DNA of 8,665 bases from assembly GCA_947177435.1 (NCBI GenBank), contig CAMWUM010000069.1:1-8665 (forward strand). Reading direction: 5' to 3'. Made by a program: the position numbers and the translations under genes. Positions 1 to 6,078 of the stretch are shown piece by piece; positions within the stretch are counted from its first letter, which is position 1; every line of letters begins with the position of its first letter. The notes below the pieces were generated by a model, which was not told the DNA's origin, searched no databases, and saw only the letters and a program-made list of their open reading frames with translations. This stretch comes from an uncultured Muribaculaceae bacterium (GTDB taxonomy: Bacteria > Bacteroidota > Bacteroidia > Bacteroidales > Muribaculaceae).

Positions 1-41
1 CACCCGACTGGAGCACGCTGTCCCCCACATCCCTTTTTTAA
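1..41 (+). other. Possible 3' end of an upstream gene
   Basis: Bases 1-33 are GC-rich like the coding DNA elsewhere in the window, and composition switches to AT-rich from about base 34. In the third plus-strand frame a short open stretch reads PDWSTLSPTSLF and stops at TAA 39-41. This could be the tail of a gene that lies left of the window. Twelve residues are too few to assign a family, and ordinary intergenic DNA is equally possible. Confidence 0.2.
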
Positions 42-81
42 CATCTAAAATCTAACTTATAAAATCTAACATCTAAAATCT
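33..81. repeat. AT-rich tandem array, 14-base period, upstream of rnz
   Basis: The word AAAATCT recurs at 47, 61 and 75, exactly 14 bases apart, and is interleaved with AACATCT or AACTTAT. The 15-base string TAACATCTAAAATCT occurs twice, at 39-53 and 67-81. The array ends just before the promoter element at 88-95, so it occupies the region where a -33 element or an activator would sit. Its function is unknown. It may be simple slippage-prone intergenic sequence. Confidence 0.7.
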
Positions 82-87
82 TTTTCG

Positions 88-95
88 TAACTTTG
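88..95 (+). promoter_or_regulatory. Bacteroidetes -7 promoter element for rnz
   Basis: TAACTTTG is an exact match to the Bacteroidetes primary sigma -7 consensus TAnnTTTG. It lies 25 bases before the rnz ATG, which predicts transcription starting near 100-103 and a leader of about 20 bases. No clear TTTG -33 element is visible at the usual 19-21 base spacing, because that position falls inside the AT-rich array. No Shine-Dalgarno site is present; the leader is A-rich just before the ATG, as is common in this phylum. Confidence 0.65.
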
Positions 96-120
96 TGCTG
101 ATATTAATAACGCAAAAGAT

Positions 121-1035
121 ATGGGTCTGGAAGTGAACATACTGGGATGCGGCTCGGCTTCGCCGTCGCTCAGGCATCTGCCTTCGTGCCAGGTGATTAA
201 CCATAATGGCAACCTTTTCATGGTGGACTGCGGCGAGGGCGCCCAGCTGAGCATGCGACGCATGGGGCTGAAGTTTTCGCGCCTGCGCCACATCTTCATC
301 TCCCATCTGCACGGCGACCACATACTCGGCCTGCCAGGCCTGCTCTCCACGCTGGCCCTGTGCGAGACGCGGGGCGAGGTACACGTCTACATGCCCGCCG
401 AGGGCGTGGAGCTGATGCGCATGATGATTGCCCAGTTTGCCCATTCTCTCACATATACCCTTGAAATCCATCCGCTTAAAATCGGAAAAGCGCTGATTTA
501 CGAGGACAAGTCGCTCACCGTCGAGACCATGGCCCTGTGCCACGCCGTACCGGCCGTCGGCTTCATCTTCCGCGAGAAGCCTCGGCCCCGGCAGATGCGC
601 GGCGACATGGTGGAATTTTACAAAGTGCCTGTCAGCCAGCGCGCAGCCATCAAGGCCGGCGCCGATTTCGTGACCGACGACGGGCGCGTCATCCCCAACT
701 CGTGGCTCACCGCCGACCCGCTCCCCTCAGCCAGTTACGCCTACTGCTCCGACACCATCTACAACCCCGGCGTGGTGCAGGCCGTCGCCGGAGTCGGCAC
801 GCTATATCACGAGGCCACATACGCCGATGACAAGGCCCACCTTGCCGCACAGCGGGGCCACACCACTGCCCGCCAGGCCGGGCAAGCCGCCCGCGAGGCC
901 GGCGCCAAGCAGCTGATAATAGGCCATTTCTCCAGCAGCTACATCGGCAAGGAGGACGTGCTGCGCACCGAAGCCGAAGAGGCCTACGGCGCCCCGGTGC
1001 TCATGGCCGACGAAGGAAAGGTATTTGAGGTGTAA
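121..1035 (+). CDS. rnz: Ribonuclease Z (tRNA 3'-end processing endonuclease)
   Basis: This 304-residue protein is a short-form tRNase Z, a metallo-beta-lactamase-fold enzyme that cuts tRNA precursors just after the discriminator base so that CCA can be added. It acts in the cytoplasm as a homodimer with two zinc ions per active site. The zinc ligands are visible: the signature HLHGDH at residues 62-67 (His62, His64, Asp66, His67), His141 in LCHAVP, Asp211 in YCSDT and His269 in IGHFSS. The HEATY motif at 230-234 and RGHTTA around His247 are also typical. Residues about 150-200 hold the substrate-binding arm region. The length matches bacterial short forms and all key residues are present, so it should be active. 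The ATG at 121 is supported by the immediate N-terminal motif ILGCGSA and by the promoter 25 bases upstream. It converges on the araC-family gene with 3 bases between stops. Confidence 0.96.
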   Translation: MGLEVNILGCGSASPSLRHLPSCQVINHNGNLFMVDCGEGAQLSMRRMGLKFSRLRHIFISHLHGDHILGLPGLLSTLALCETRGEVHVYMPAEGVELMRMMIAQFAHSLTYTLEIHPLKIGKALIYEDKSLTVETMALCHAVPAVGFIFREKPRPRQMRGDMVEFYKVPVSQRAAIKAGADFVTDDGRVIPNSWLTADPLPSASYAYCSDTIYNPGVVQAVAGVGTLYHEATYADDKAHLAAQRGHTTARQAGQAAREAGAKQLIIGHFSSSYIGKEDVLRTEAEEAYGAPVLMADEGKVFEV

Positions 1036-1038
1036 AAC

Positions 1039-1950
1039 TTATGTTTTCTGAAACTCGGTCGGCGACATGCCGGTGACGTGCTTGAAGTATTTGCCGAATG
1101 ACGATTGGGTGGTGAAATTGAGCTCGTAAGCCACCTGCTGGATGTTTTTGTGCGAATACCGCAGCATGTTTTTCGCCTCCATCACCACAAACTCCGCTAT
1201 CCACTCTGAGGCCGACTTGCCGGTGGCCTCCTTGATGATGTGGCTCAGATACTTGGGCGAGATGTACATGCGCTCGGCGTAGAACTGTATCGAGCGTTGA
1301 ATCTTATGGTGGAGCTGCAGCAGGCGCATGAACTCATGCACGTATGCTATCTGGCGCGCCTGCGTGCCATCGTCCTTGGCCGCCGACGGCTTGGTCGAGC
1401 GCGAATTGTTGTACTGCAGTATCTGGTAAAACAGCGCCTGCATCACCGACCGCCCGATGTTTTTTGAAAATGCCACCTCGTTGTCGTCCACGGCATTACG
1501 GTACAACAGCCTGAAATAACTTTCAAACACCTCGATTTCCGCCTGCGTCAGGTCATCGGTCACCGTCCTGGGCGGATTGTCAATCATGTCGTGGAGATTT
1601 ATGGCGCTCAGGTCAATATTGAGGTCGTGGATGAAGCGCGGCGACACGAACAGGCAGTCGAATATGCCATGGCCGTGCCCGAAATTGCGAAACACCGATT
1701 TCGATACCACCGACAGCATGGCCGGGGCCTTGACGTGGTACGTCTTTAGGTCGATTTCGCACTTGATCTCGCCCTCGCGCAGCAGGCACAACCCCAAGCC
1801 AAGGCCAGCCAGGCGCACTGGCTCGGTCGAGGCGTAATTGTCAAGCAGGTGCGACGTAGAGCACACGATGTAGTCGTCACCGTGCTGGCCGTAAGCGCGC
1901 GCGTAGTCCTTAAGCGCGGCGAGGTCGGAAAAATTGAGCAGATGGTCCAT
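1039..1950 (-). CDS. AraC-family transcriptional regulator
   Basis: This 303-residue protein has the usual AraC layout: an N-terminal cupin-like sensing region (about 45-110) and a C-terminal DNA-binding domain (about 215-303) with two helix-turn-helices. The first is near residues 221-242 (AERMYISPKYLSHIIKEATG) and the second near 268-290. The family signature follows in HVTGMSPTEFQ at 291-301. It has no signal peptide, membrane segment or response-regulator receiver, so it should be a cytoplasmic one-component regulator; the effector and target genes are unknown. The start is set at the ATG 1948-1950 because it overlaps the xseB stop as TGATG, indicating translational coupling. An in-frame upstream start at 2181 would run through all of xseB out of frame and give a low-complexity Arg/Ala-rich leader. 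It is the last gene of the minus-strand cluster, and no terminator is visible after its stop. Confidence 0.9.
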   Translation of the reverse strand: MDHLLNFSDLAALKDYARAYGQHGDDYIVCSTSHLLDNYASTEPVRLAGLGLGLCLLREGEIKCEIDLKTYHVKAPAMLSVVSKSVFRNFGHGHGIFDCLFVSPRFIHDLNIDLSAINLHDMIDNPPRTVTDDLTQAEIEVFESYFRLLYRNAVDDNEVAFSKNIGRSVMQALFYQILQYNNSRSTKPSAAKDDGTQARQIAYVHEFMRLLQLHHKIQRSIQFYAERMYISPKYLSHIIKEATGKSASEWIAEFVVMEAKNMLRYSHKNIQQVAYELNFTTQSSFGKYFKHVTGMSPTEFQKT

Positions 1951-2141
1951 CACTCCTGCATTGTGGCCAGGATTTGGCGCAGCTCCTCCTCGGTGGCCGT
2001 GAGCTTTGAGCGGCAAGCGGCCAGCAGCTCGGCGGCGCGCTTGGTCATAGAGGCTAGCTTGTCGATGTCGCACTGGTCGCTTTGCATCTGCTGGATTATC
2101 TTGTTGAGCTCGGCGAGCGATTGTTCGTAGGTCGGTTGCAT
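1950..2141 (-). CDS. xseB: Exodeoxyribonuclease VII small subunit
   Basis: This 63-residue protein is XseB, the small helical subunit that binds XseA several copies per catalytic chain to form exonuclease VII. That enzyme degrades single-stranded DNA from either end into oligonucleotides and acts in repair. The sequence shows the family pattern: YEQSLAELNKIIQQMQ at residues 4-19, an acidic/polar link, then a second helix KRAAELLAACRSKL at about 34-47 and a heptad-like tail. It is slightly shorter than the E. coli protein (80 residues), with no truncation of the two-helix core. It lies 52 bases after xseA, the expected partner, and its TGA overlaps the ATG of the AraC-family gene by one base. 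No Shine-Dalgarno site precedes it; instead the upstream region is a short-period repeat array, so how its translation is initiated is unclear. Confidence 0.93.
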   Translation of the reverse strand: MQPTYEQSLAELNKIIQQMQSDQCDIDKLASMTKRAAELLAACRSKLTATEEELRQILATMQE

Positions 2142-2150
2142 AGATTTTAT

Positions 2151-2227
2151 CGGGATTTTCGGGACTATCGGGATTAATCAAGATTTATCCTGATTATTCT
2201 TGATTAATCTTGGTTATTATTGATTTG
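2151..2227. repeat. Degenerate 9-10 base tandem repeats across the xseA/xseB junction
   Basis: On the plus strand three 9-base units CGGGATTTT, CGGGACTAT and CGGGATTAA (2151-2177) run into 10-base units TCAAGATTTA, TCCTGATTAT, TCTTGATTAA, TCTTGGTTAT and TATTGATTTG (2178-2227). All share a GAT/GGT-T-rich core. The array fills most of the xseA-xseB gap, contains the xseA stop (2194-2196) and encodes the last residues of XseA. Its role is unknown; it might affect mRNA structure, protein binding or the ratio of the two subunits, or be neutral repeat expansion. Confidence 0.75.
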
Positions 2228-3513
2228 GCTGAGCCTGAGGCAAAAACTGTCTCGATCATGTCGCCTTCGGCCAATGCCGATGCATCACGCACAGCCTTGC
2301 CGCCCAGGCGGGTGATGGAGTAGCCGCGCCGCAGCGTGGCCTCGGGCGAGAGGGCGGCGAGTACCGAGCCAATGGCGTCGAGCCGCCCGCGCGCGCGCTC
2401 CACGGCGAATGCCGAGGCCTGGCGCATGGAGGCCTCCAGGCCGTCGAGCATGGCTGCCTGCGGCTTGAGGCGACGGTCGGCCACTCCGACAAGAGCCATG
2501 CGAGCCGAGTCGAGGGCTGCCCGAGCGCGCTCGGCCACGCTGACGGCCAGCACGGGCAACTGGCCCTCGATGATGTCGAGCTGGCGATGGTGCGCCCCCA
2601 GGCGATCGGTGAGCATCAGCATGATGCGCTGTGCCCGCTCGTCGAGTGCGGCAAGCGCCTGCGTGCCCATGCCTATCAGCCTCTCGGCGGCTGCAGTGGG
2701 CGTTTTTACGCACAGGTTGGCCACGTAGTCGAGCAGCGTGGAGTCGCGGTCATGGCCAATGCCTATTATCACGGGAAGCGGGAAGCGGGCGATGGCGGCG
2801 GCCAGGGCGTAATCCTCGTAGGCAGCCAGGTCGCCGGTTGCGCCTCCGCCACGGATGATGGCCACGCAATCCCACTTGTCAGCCTCTTGGGCAATGGCTT
2901 GCAGAGCCGCGATGATTGACTGCGGAGCCTTGTCGCCCTGCATGGTGGCCGGGAAGAGGCGCATGGCGAACCTCAGACGGGACTTGTTTTCGCACATCTG
3001 CTTGATGAAATCGCCATAGCCGGCTGCTCCGCGGGCCGACACGATGGCCACGCGCATGGGCGCGGCAGGCCACGACAGGCTGCGGTTGAGGTCGATGATG
3101 CCCTCGTCTTTGAGACGCTGCACCATGCGCGCGCGGCGCTGGGCGGCGTCGCCCAGGGTGTAGGCCGGGTTGATATCTATTACTGAGAGCGCCAGGCCGT
3201 ACACAGGGTGGTAATTGGTCGATACATAAGCCATTATGCGCATATCACCGCGCAGATCCTGGCCCGTGGCGGCCTTGAAGCGCTGTGCAATGGGCCTGAA
3301 CGCCGACTGCCAGATGCAGGCGCGGACCTGGGCCACGACGCGCCCGTCGGCATCCTTTTCGCAGATGGTAAGGTAGCAGTTGCCGCCCGTGACGCGCACG
3401 TCGACGGTCTCGCCCACAATCCACACCCCGCGCAGGTATTCATCGACGGTCACCAGTTGGGCTATGCGCCGCGATATTTCGCTGATGGTCAGCGCGCGCC
3501 GCTGCTCTATCAT
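2194..3513 (-). CDS. xseA: Exodeoxyribonuclease VII large (catalytic) subunit
   Basis: This 439-residue protein is XseA, the catalytic chain of exonuclease VII, which digests single-stranded DNA in both directions. Residues about 5-115 form the N-terminal OB-fold (LTISEISRRI, VWIVGE, YLTICEKD). The catalytic domain starts near 120 and carries the conserved IRGGG at 220-224, TGDLAAYED at 226-234, GIGHDRD at 251-257 with a following Asp at 262, and KTPTAAAE at 270-277. A long helical stretch (about 275-400), where XseB is known to bind in the family, precedes the C-terminal LRRGYSI motif. Length and motifs are complete. The ATG at 3511-3513 overlaps the TGA of the DUF3256 gene as ATGA, which supports this start and translational coupling. 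The final residues lie inside the short-repeat array, so the extreme C-terminus may vary between relatives. Confidence 0.96.
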   Translation of the reverse strand: MIEQRRALTISEISRRIAQLVTVDEYLRGVWIVGETVDVRVTGGNCYLTICEKDADGRVVAQVRACIWQSAFRPIAQRFKAATGQDLRGDMRIMAYVSTNYHPVYGLALSVIDINPAYTLGDAAQRRARMVQRLKDEGIIDLNRSLSWPAAPMRVAIVSARGAAGYGDFIKQMCENKSRLRFAMRLFPATMQGDKAPQSIIAALQAIAQEADKWDCVAIIRGGGATGDLAAYEDYALAAAIARFPLPVIIGIGHDRDSTLLDYVANLCVKTPTAAAERLIGMGTQALAALDERAQRIMLMLTDRLGAHHRQLDIIEGQLPVLAVSVAERARAALDSARMALVGVADRRLKPQAAMLDGLEASMRQASAFAVERARGRLDAIGSVLAALSPEATLRRGYSITRLGGKAVRDASALAEGDMIETVFASGSAKSIITKINQE

Positions 3514-4157
3514 TGCTTTATCAGCTTAAAGCGCTTGCCATCCCAGCGGTAGGCGAGCTTCTTATGCATCTGCTCGAGCACGGCGGGGCGCTCTGCCTCA
3601 ATCCAGTACGCATCCATCTCGTTGGCCACCGTAAGCGTCTGCGTGGCAGGATCGTAGCGGTATGACGCAAGAACAAACGGCAGAGCCAGTTCGGCCTCCT
3701 TGCGGCTTTTCTTGTCGATAAGCCAGTCGGCAAGGGTCGGCTCGGCGAAGATGCTGACCTCGCGCCAATTGCTGTCGTAGGCCCGCAGTCGGCTGTCTGG
3801 GATGGGCGTGGGATAGGTAGTGACGATGCAGGTGACGGGGCGTCCGCCGGCGTTGAGCACGAACAGTTGGCAGGCAATGTCGCCTGTCAGTTCGAAATCC
3901 ATTGACAGCGAGTCAATTGCCGTCACCTTGGACTGGCCGCCGAAATTGTTTTCCGACGCCTTGTCGATGCCGGCCTTGAAATAGTCGAGCATGTCGAGGC
4001 GAGTGCCGCGGCTAATTTCGGGGAGCACGCGCGGCCTGAGCGCGGGAGCCTGCACGAACATGGCTTCGGCCGTCACCGAGTCGGGCAGAGCGGGGGCGGC
4101 GGCCTGCGCCAAAGTGGCCCACGCCACTGCCAATATAATCATAAGTCTCTTAATCAT
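3510..4157 (-). CDS. DUF3256 family secreted protein
   Basis: This 215-residue protein matches, from memory of the family pattern, DUF3256, an uncharacterised group largely confined to Bacteroidales. An N-terminal signal peptide is clear: positive MIKR, a hydrophobic core at about 5-16, and AQA at 17-19 as a likely signal peptidase I site. There is no lipobox cysteine. The family-like core includes RLDMLDYF at residues 53-60, GGQSKVTAIDSLSMDF at about 73-88, a beta-rich VTCIVTTYPTPIPDSRLRAYDSNW segment near 108-131, and a C-terminal segment ending in YRWDGKRF. It is probably periplasmic. No catalytic residues are recognisable and no function can be given. It starts 12 bases after the DUF5715 gene and ends overlapping xseA by 4 bases, so all are probably co-transcribed. 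Confidence 0.78.
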   Translation of the reverse strand: MIKRLMIILAVAWATLAQAAAPALPDSVTAEAMFVQAPALRPRVLPEISRGTRLDMLDYFKAGIDKASENNFGGQSKVTAIDSLSMDFELTGDIACQLFVLNAGGRPVTCIVTTYPTPIPDSRLRAYDSNWREVSIFAEPTLADWLIDKKSRKEAELALPFVLASYRYDPATQTLTVANEMDAYWIEAERPAVLEQMHKKLAYRWDGKRFKLIKQ

Positions 4158-4169
4158 AGCGGTATGCGT

Positions 4170-5009
4170 TTAAGGCCTGGCCGTGATGTGGAAGCAGGCC
4201 TGCTTGTATTCGTATTTTACGTAGCACCGGCCCTGGGCGCGCAGCCGGTGCAGTACCTCGGCCAGCAGGTTTTTCAGGTCTTCCTGCGTGCGGCGCGGCT
4301 GGGTGTCGTCGTCGCAGATGAATTTGCCGTAGCTGATGTCAAACGTTGTGGCGTACTGATGCGCCGACTCCGATGTCGCGTTTCGGTTGACCTTGCGCAG
4401 CTGCCCCACTGTGCGCGGCGTGCGCATCACGCTCGTTACCTTGATGCGGTAGGCGCCGCCACCGCGAGCCGCGAGCTCAGCGTTGAACGCCGAGCCGATG
4501 TCGGCGAGCAACTGCGCCGCCTCGGGCACCAAAAACGGATAAGAATGCCGCAAATCGTCGACGAAGTACTCTCTGCACGACTTAATCTCGACAATCGGCC
4601 TGCGCAGCCGCCAAGCGTCGCCGTCGCTGTTGATGGCATCGACACCAAGCGCACGCGCCGCCTCGAGGTGCAGCGGGTTGAGGTCGTCAAACACCTTGGC
4701 CAACGACCCGCCGATGGGGTTTATCTTCAGCTTGACGCACCCGTCGTCAGGCATCGCCTCAAGGTGGCTCTCCCAAGGATTAGCCTCCTCGGCGAGGACT
4801 GCCTCCAGTGTAGGGACGCACGGCTCGTGCGTCCGCTCGCCAGCATCCTCTGATATCGCCATCGCCGGAGGCTCGCTCAGGCAGCTGACGATGCCTCGGG
4901 CGGCGAGCCAGATGCCGCCGACCAGAATCATGAGCGCCACTATGATGCGGCCCCAGCGGGGTTTGCGCTTGCGCCTTTTCCTATTATTATAGCCGTGGTT
5001 AGTTGCCAT
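4170..5009 (-). CDS. DUF5715 family membrane-anchored protein, possible M15-like peptidase
   Basis: This 279-residue protein begins with a basic segment (residues 1-20, many Lys/Arg), followed by one hydrophobic helix at about 21-43, so it is probably an inner-membrane protein with its main domain in the periplasm. The C-terminal domain (about 140-279) fits DUF5715. It has VTSVMRT at 191-197, a QLRKVNRNA stretch, SAHQYATTFD at 215-224 and CFHIT at 272-276. This order resembles the D,D-carboxypeptidase/VanY (M15) layout of Arg, then SxHxxxxxxD, then a distal His, so His217, Asp224 and His274 are candidate zinc ligands (inference). The distal Glu-Pro-Trp or Glu-Trp-Trp context of classic M15 enzymes is not seen, so activity is uncertain. 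It is the first gene of the minus-strand cluster; the ATG at 5007-5009 lies 18 bases from a promoter-like element. Confidence 0.8.
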   Translation of the reverse strand: MATNHGYNNRKRRKRKPRWGRIIVALMILVGGIWLAARGIVSCLSEPPAMAISEDAGERTHEPCVPTLEAVLAEEANPWESHLEAMPDDGCVKLKINPIGGSLAKVFDDLNPLHLEAARALGVDAINSDGDAWRLRRPIVEIKSCREYFVDDLRHSYPFLVPEAAQLLADIGSAFNAELAARGGGAYRIKVTSVMRTPRTVGQLRKVNRNATSESAHQYATTFDISYGKFICDDDTQPRRTQEDLKNLLAEVLHRLRAQGRCYVKYEYKQACFHITARP

Positions 5010-5026
5010 TATTACAAATCAGAGCG

Positions 5027-5060
5027 TAAAGTTACAAAAAAAATCCCTATCCCCTCCAAT
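5027..5060 (-). promoter_or_regulatory. Probable promoter of the DUF5715-xseAB-araC cluster
   Basis: Reading the minus strand, TAACTTTA at 5034-5027 matches the Bacteroidetes -7 consensus TAnnTTTG except for the last base. A TTGG at 5059-5056 could serve as the -33 element, although the spacing of about 22 bases is slightly long. Transcription would start near 5020 and leave a leader of only about 10 bases before the ATG at 5009. The terminator just upstream makes a separate promoter here necessary. Confidence 0.5.
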
Positions 5061-5078
5061 TTTATGGCTAAAAAGACG

Positions 5079-5118
5079 AAAAAACAGAACGAGGGCGCGC
5101 CTTCTCGGCGCGCCCTCG
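5079..5118 (-). terminator. Intrinsic terminator of the susCD-lipoprotein operon
   Basis: A perfect 12-base-pair GC-rich stem (5090-5101 with 5107-5118) encloses a 5-base loop, TTCTC on the plus strand. On the minus strand it is followed by TTCTG and then six T (5084-5079), with more T-rich sequence after. It lies 22 bases past the stop of the Calx-beta lipoprotein gene. Each arm contains the palindrome GGCGCGCC. On the plus strand the hairpin is not followed by a T run, so it should work mainly on the minus strand. Confidence 0.9.
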
Positions 5119-5139
5119 CGTATTTTAGGGGAAAGCTGT

Positions 5140-6039
5140 TTATCTCTGCTTGAAGCCACAGACGTTGTCGTTTGAGCCGAAGCTCTCAACGAGCGAGTTG
5201 CCTTCGAGTTTGTACATCCACAGGCTTGCGCCGTCCTCGACGTTCTGGGGAGAGGGCACTGAGATGAGTTTGATCATATCAGCGTCTTCCTCGGCGTTCC
5301 ACTCAAACGTGGCTGCGCCGCTATAATGGAGGTAGCCATCGATGTTGGCGAAGACGATGACTTCAGAGCCAATTTCCACAAGCTTGAAGATGCCGTAGTT
5401 GATAGACATAGTAGCCTTCTTGGTGGCGTCATTGTAGCTGAACGACATATCAACGGGATAGTCGAAGAGGTCGTAAACCAGATACTTGGTGTGGTAGCCG
5501 TCCTCGCCTTCGTCGAAGTCCTGGATGGTGATGGTCTTACCCATGCCACCGTTCTGGTCGAGGATGCCCCACTGGCCACCGAGGCGGCTGTACGGGTCAG
5601 AGTCGTTGTCGCCGATTACGACGGTGCACATCTGCTGGGTGCCGAGAGTGGCGCCTGCGGCAGATTCGAGAGTTACGATGAACTCACGGGCTTCGTTGAT
5701 CTCACGGTCGTCGACCAGGCTGATTTCAAACGAACCTTCGGTAGCCTTGGGCTCAAGAGTTACGCTCTTGGAGGTGACCAAGTAGTGCACATCCTCCATG
5801 GCGGGATTGTTGCTGACCTCAGCCACCTTGCAGGTGACCACTACGTAGCCGTTGGTCTCGCCGTTGACCACGAAGGGCACGTCGATGATGCCACGGTTCT
5901 CCTTGGTGTCGATAGTAGTCGAAGCCATGCTCACCGTCACATCCTTTACCGTGTTGAATTCACGCTTGTCGTCGTCGTTGCTGCACGCAGTGAAGAGAGC
6001 GGCGCCGAGCATGAATGCGAAAATTTTGAGGTATTTCAT
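5140..6039 (-). CDS. Calx-beta domain surface lipoprotein of a SusCD locus
   Basis: This 299-residue lipoprotein has a signal peptide ending in the lipobox LFTAC, with Cys19 as the lipidation site. The next residues, SNDDD, are acidic, which in Bacteroidetes fits a lipoprotein export signal to the cell surface. Residues about 32-145 look like a Calx-beta domain: DVHYLVTSKSVTLEP, then SFEISLVDDREINEAREFIV and a closing VVIGDND. The remaining half (about 150-299) is beta-rich and aromatic, begins SRLGGQWGILDQ, and is not a family I can name; a lipocalin-like or SusE-like ligand-binding fold is possible. It lies 39 bases after susD and is the last gene before the terminator. That places it as a third component of the uptake complex, in the position of surface glycan-binding proteins. 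Ligand unknown; no catalytic motif seen. Confidence 0.82.
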   Translation of the reverse strand: MKYLKIFAFMLGAALFTACSNDDDKREFNTVKDVTVSMASTTIDTKENRGIIDVPFVVNGETNGYVVVTCKVAEVSNNPAMEDVHYLVTSKSVTLEPKATEGSFEISLVDDREINEAREFIVTLESAAGATLGTQQMCTVVIGDNDSDPYSRLGGQWGILDQNGGMGKTITIQDFDEGEDGYHTKYLVYDLFDYPVDMSFSYNDATKKATMSINYGIFKLVEIGSEVIVFANIDGYLHYSGAATFEWNAEEDADMIKLISVPSPQNVEDGASLWMYKLEGNSLVESFGSNDNVCGFKQR

Positions 6040-6078
6040 GATGATACTGTCTAATGGGTTGATAAATCCTCAGAGTGA

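Noticed and set aside
33..81. CRISPR-like array
   Set aside because: The unit is 14 bases, AT-rich, and directly tandem with no spacers; it is not a CRISPR.
73..543. A 156-codon minus-strand open frame opposite the start of rnz
   Set aside because: It is in codon register with rnz and continues into the AT-rich repeat and promoter region; no support beyond being open.
1006..1063. Inverted repeat GCCGAC/GTCGGC around the rnz-araC junction as a shared terminator
   Set aside because: Only 6 bases pair across a loop of about 46 bases, with no T run; too weak to be a terminator.
1039..2181. A 380-residue version of the AraC-family protein starting at 2181
   Set aside because: The extra 77 residues run through all of xseB out of frame and through the repeat array, are rich in Arg/Ala and resemble no domain. 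The ATG at 1950, overlapping the xseB stop, is far better.
4164..4853. A 229-codon plus-strand open frame opposite the DUF5715 gene
   Set aside because: Same codon-register shadow effect; no recognisable domain, and the minus-strand gene has a membrane anchor and family motifs.
5064..5153. A 29-codon plus-strand small ORF beginning MAKKTKKQ
   Set aside because: It runs straight through the terminator hairpin and into the lipoprotein gene end, with no promoter or ribosome site; its Lys-rich start is just the complement of the terminator T tract.
5326..6054. A 242-codon plus-strand open frame opposite the Calx-beta lipoprotein gene
   Set aside because: Also in codon register with the real gene, which has a clear lipobox and domain structure.
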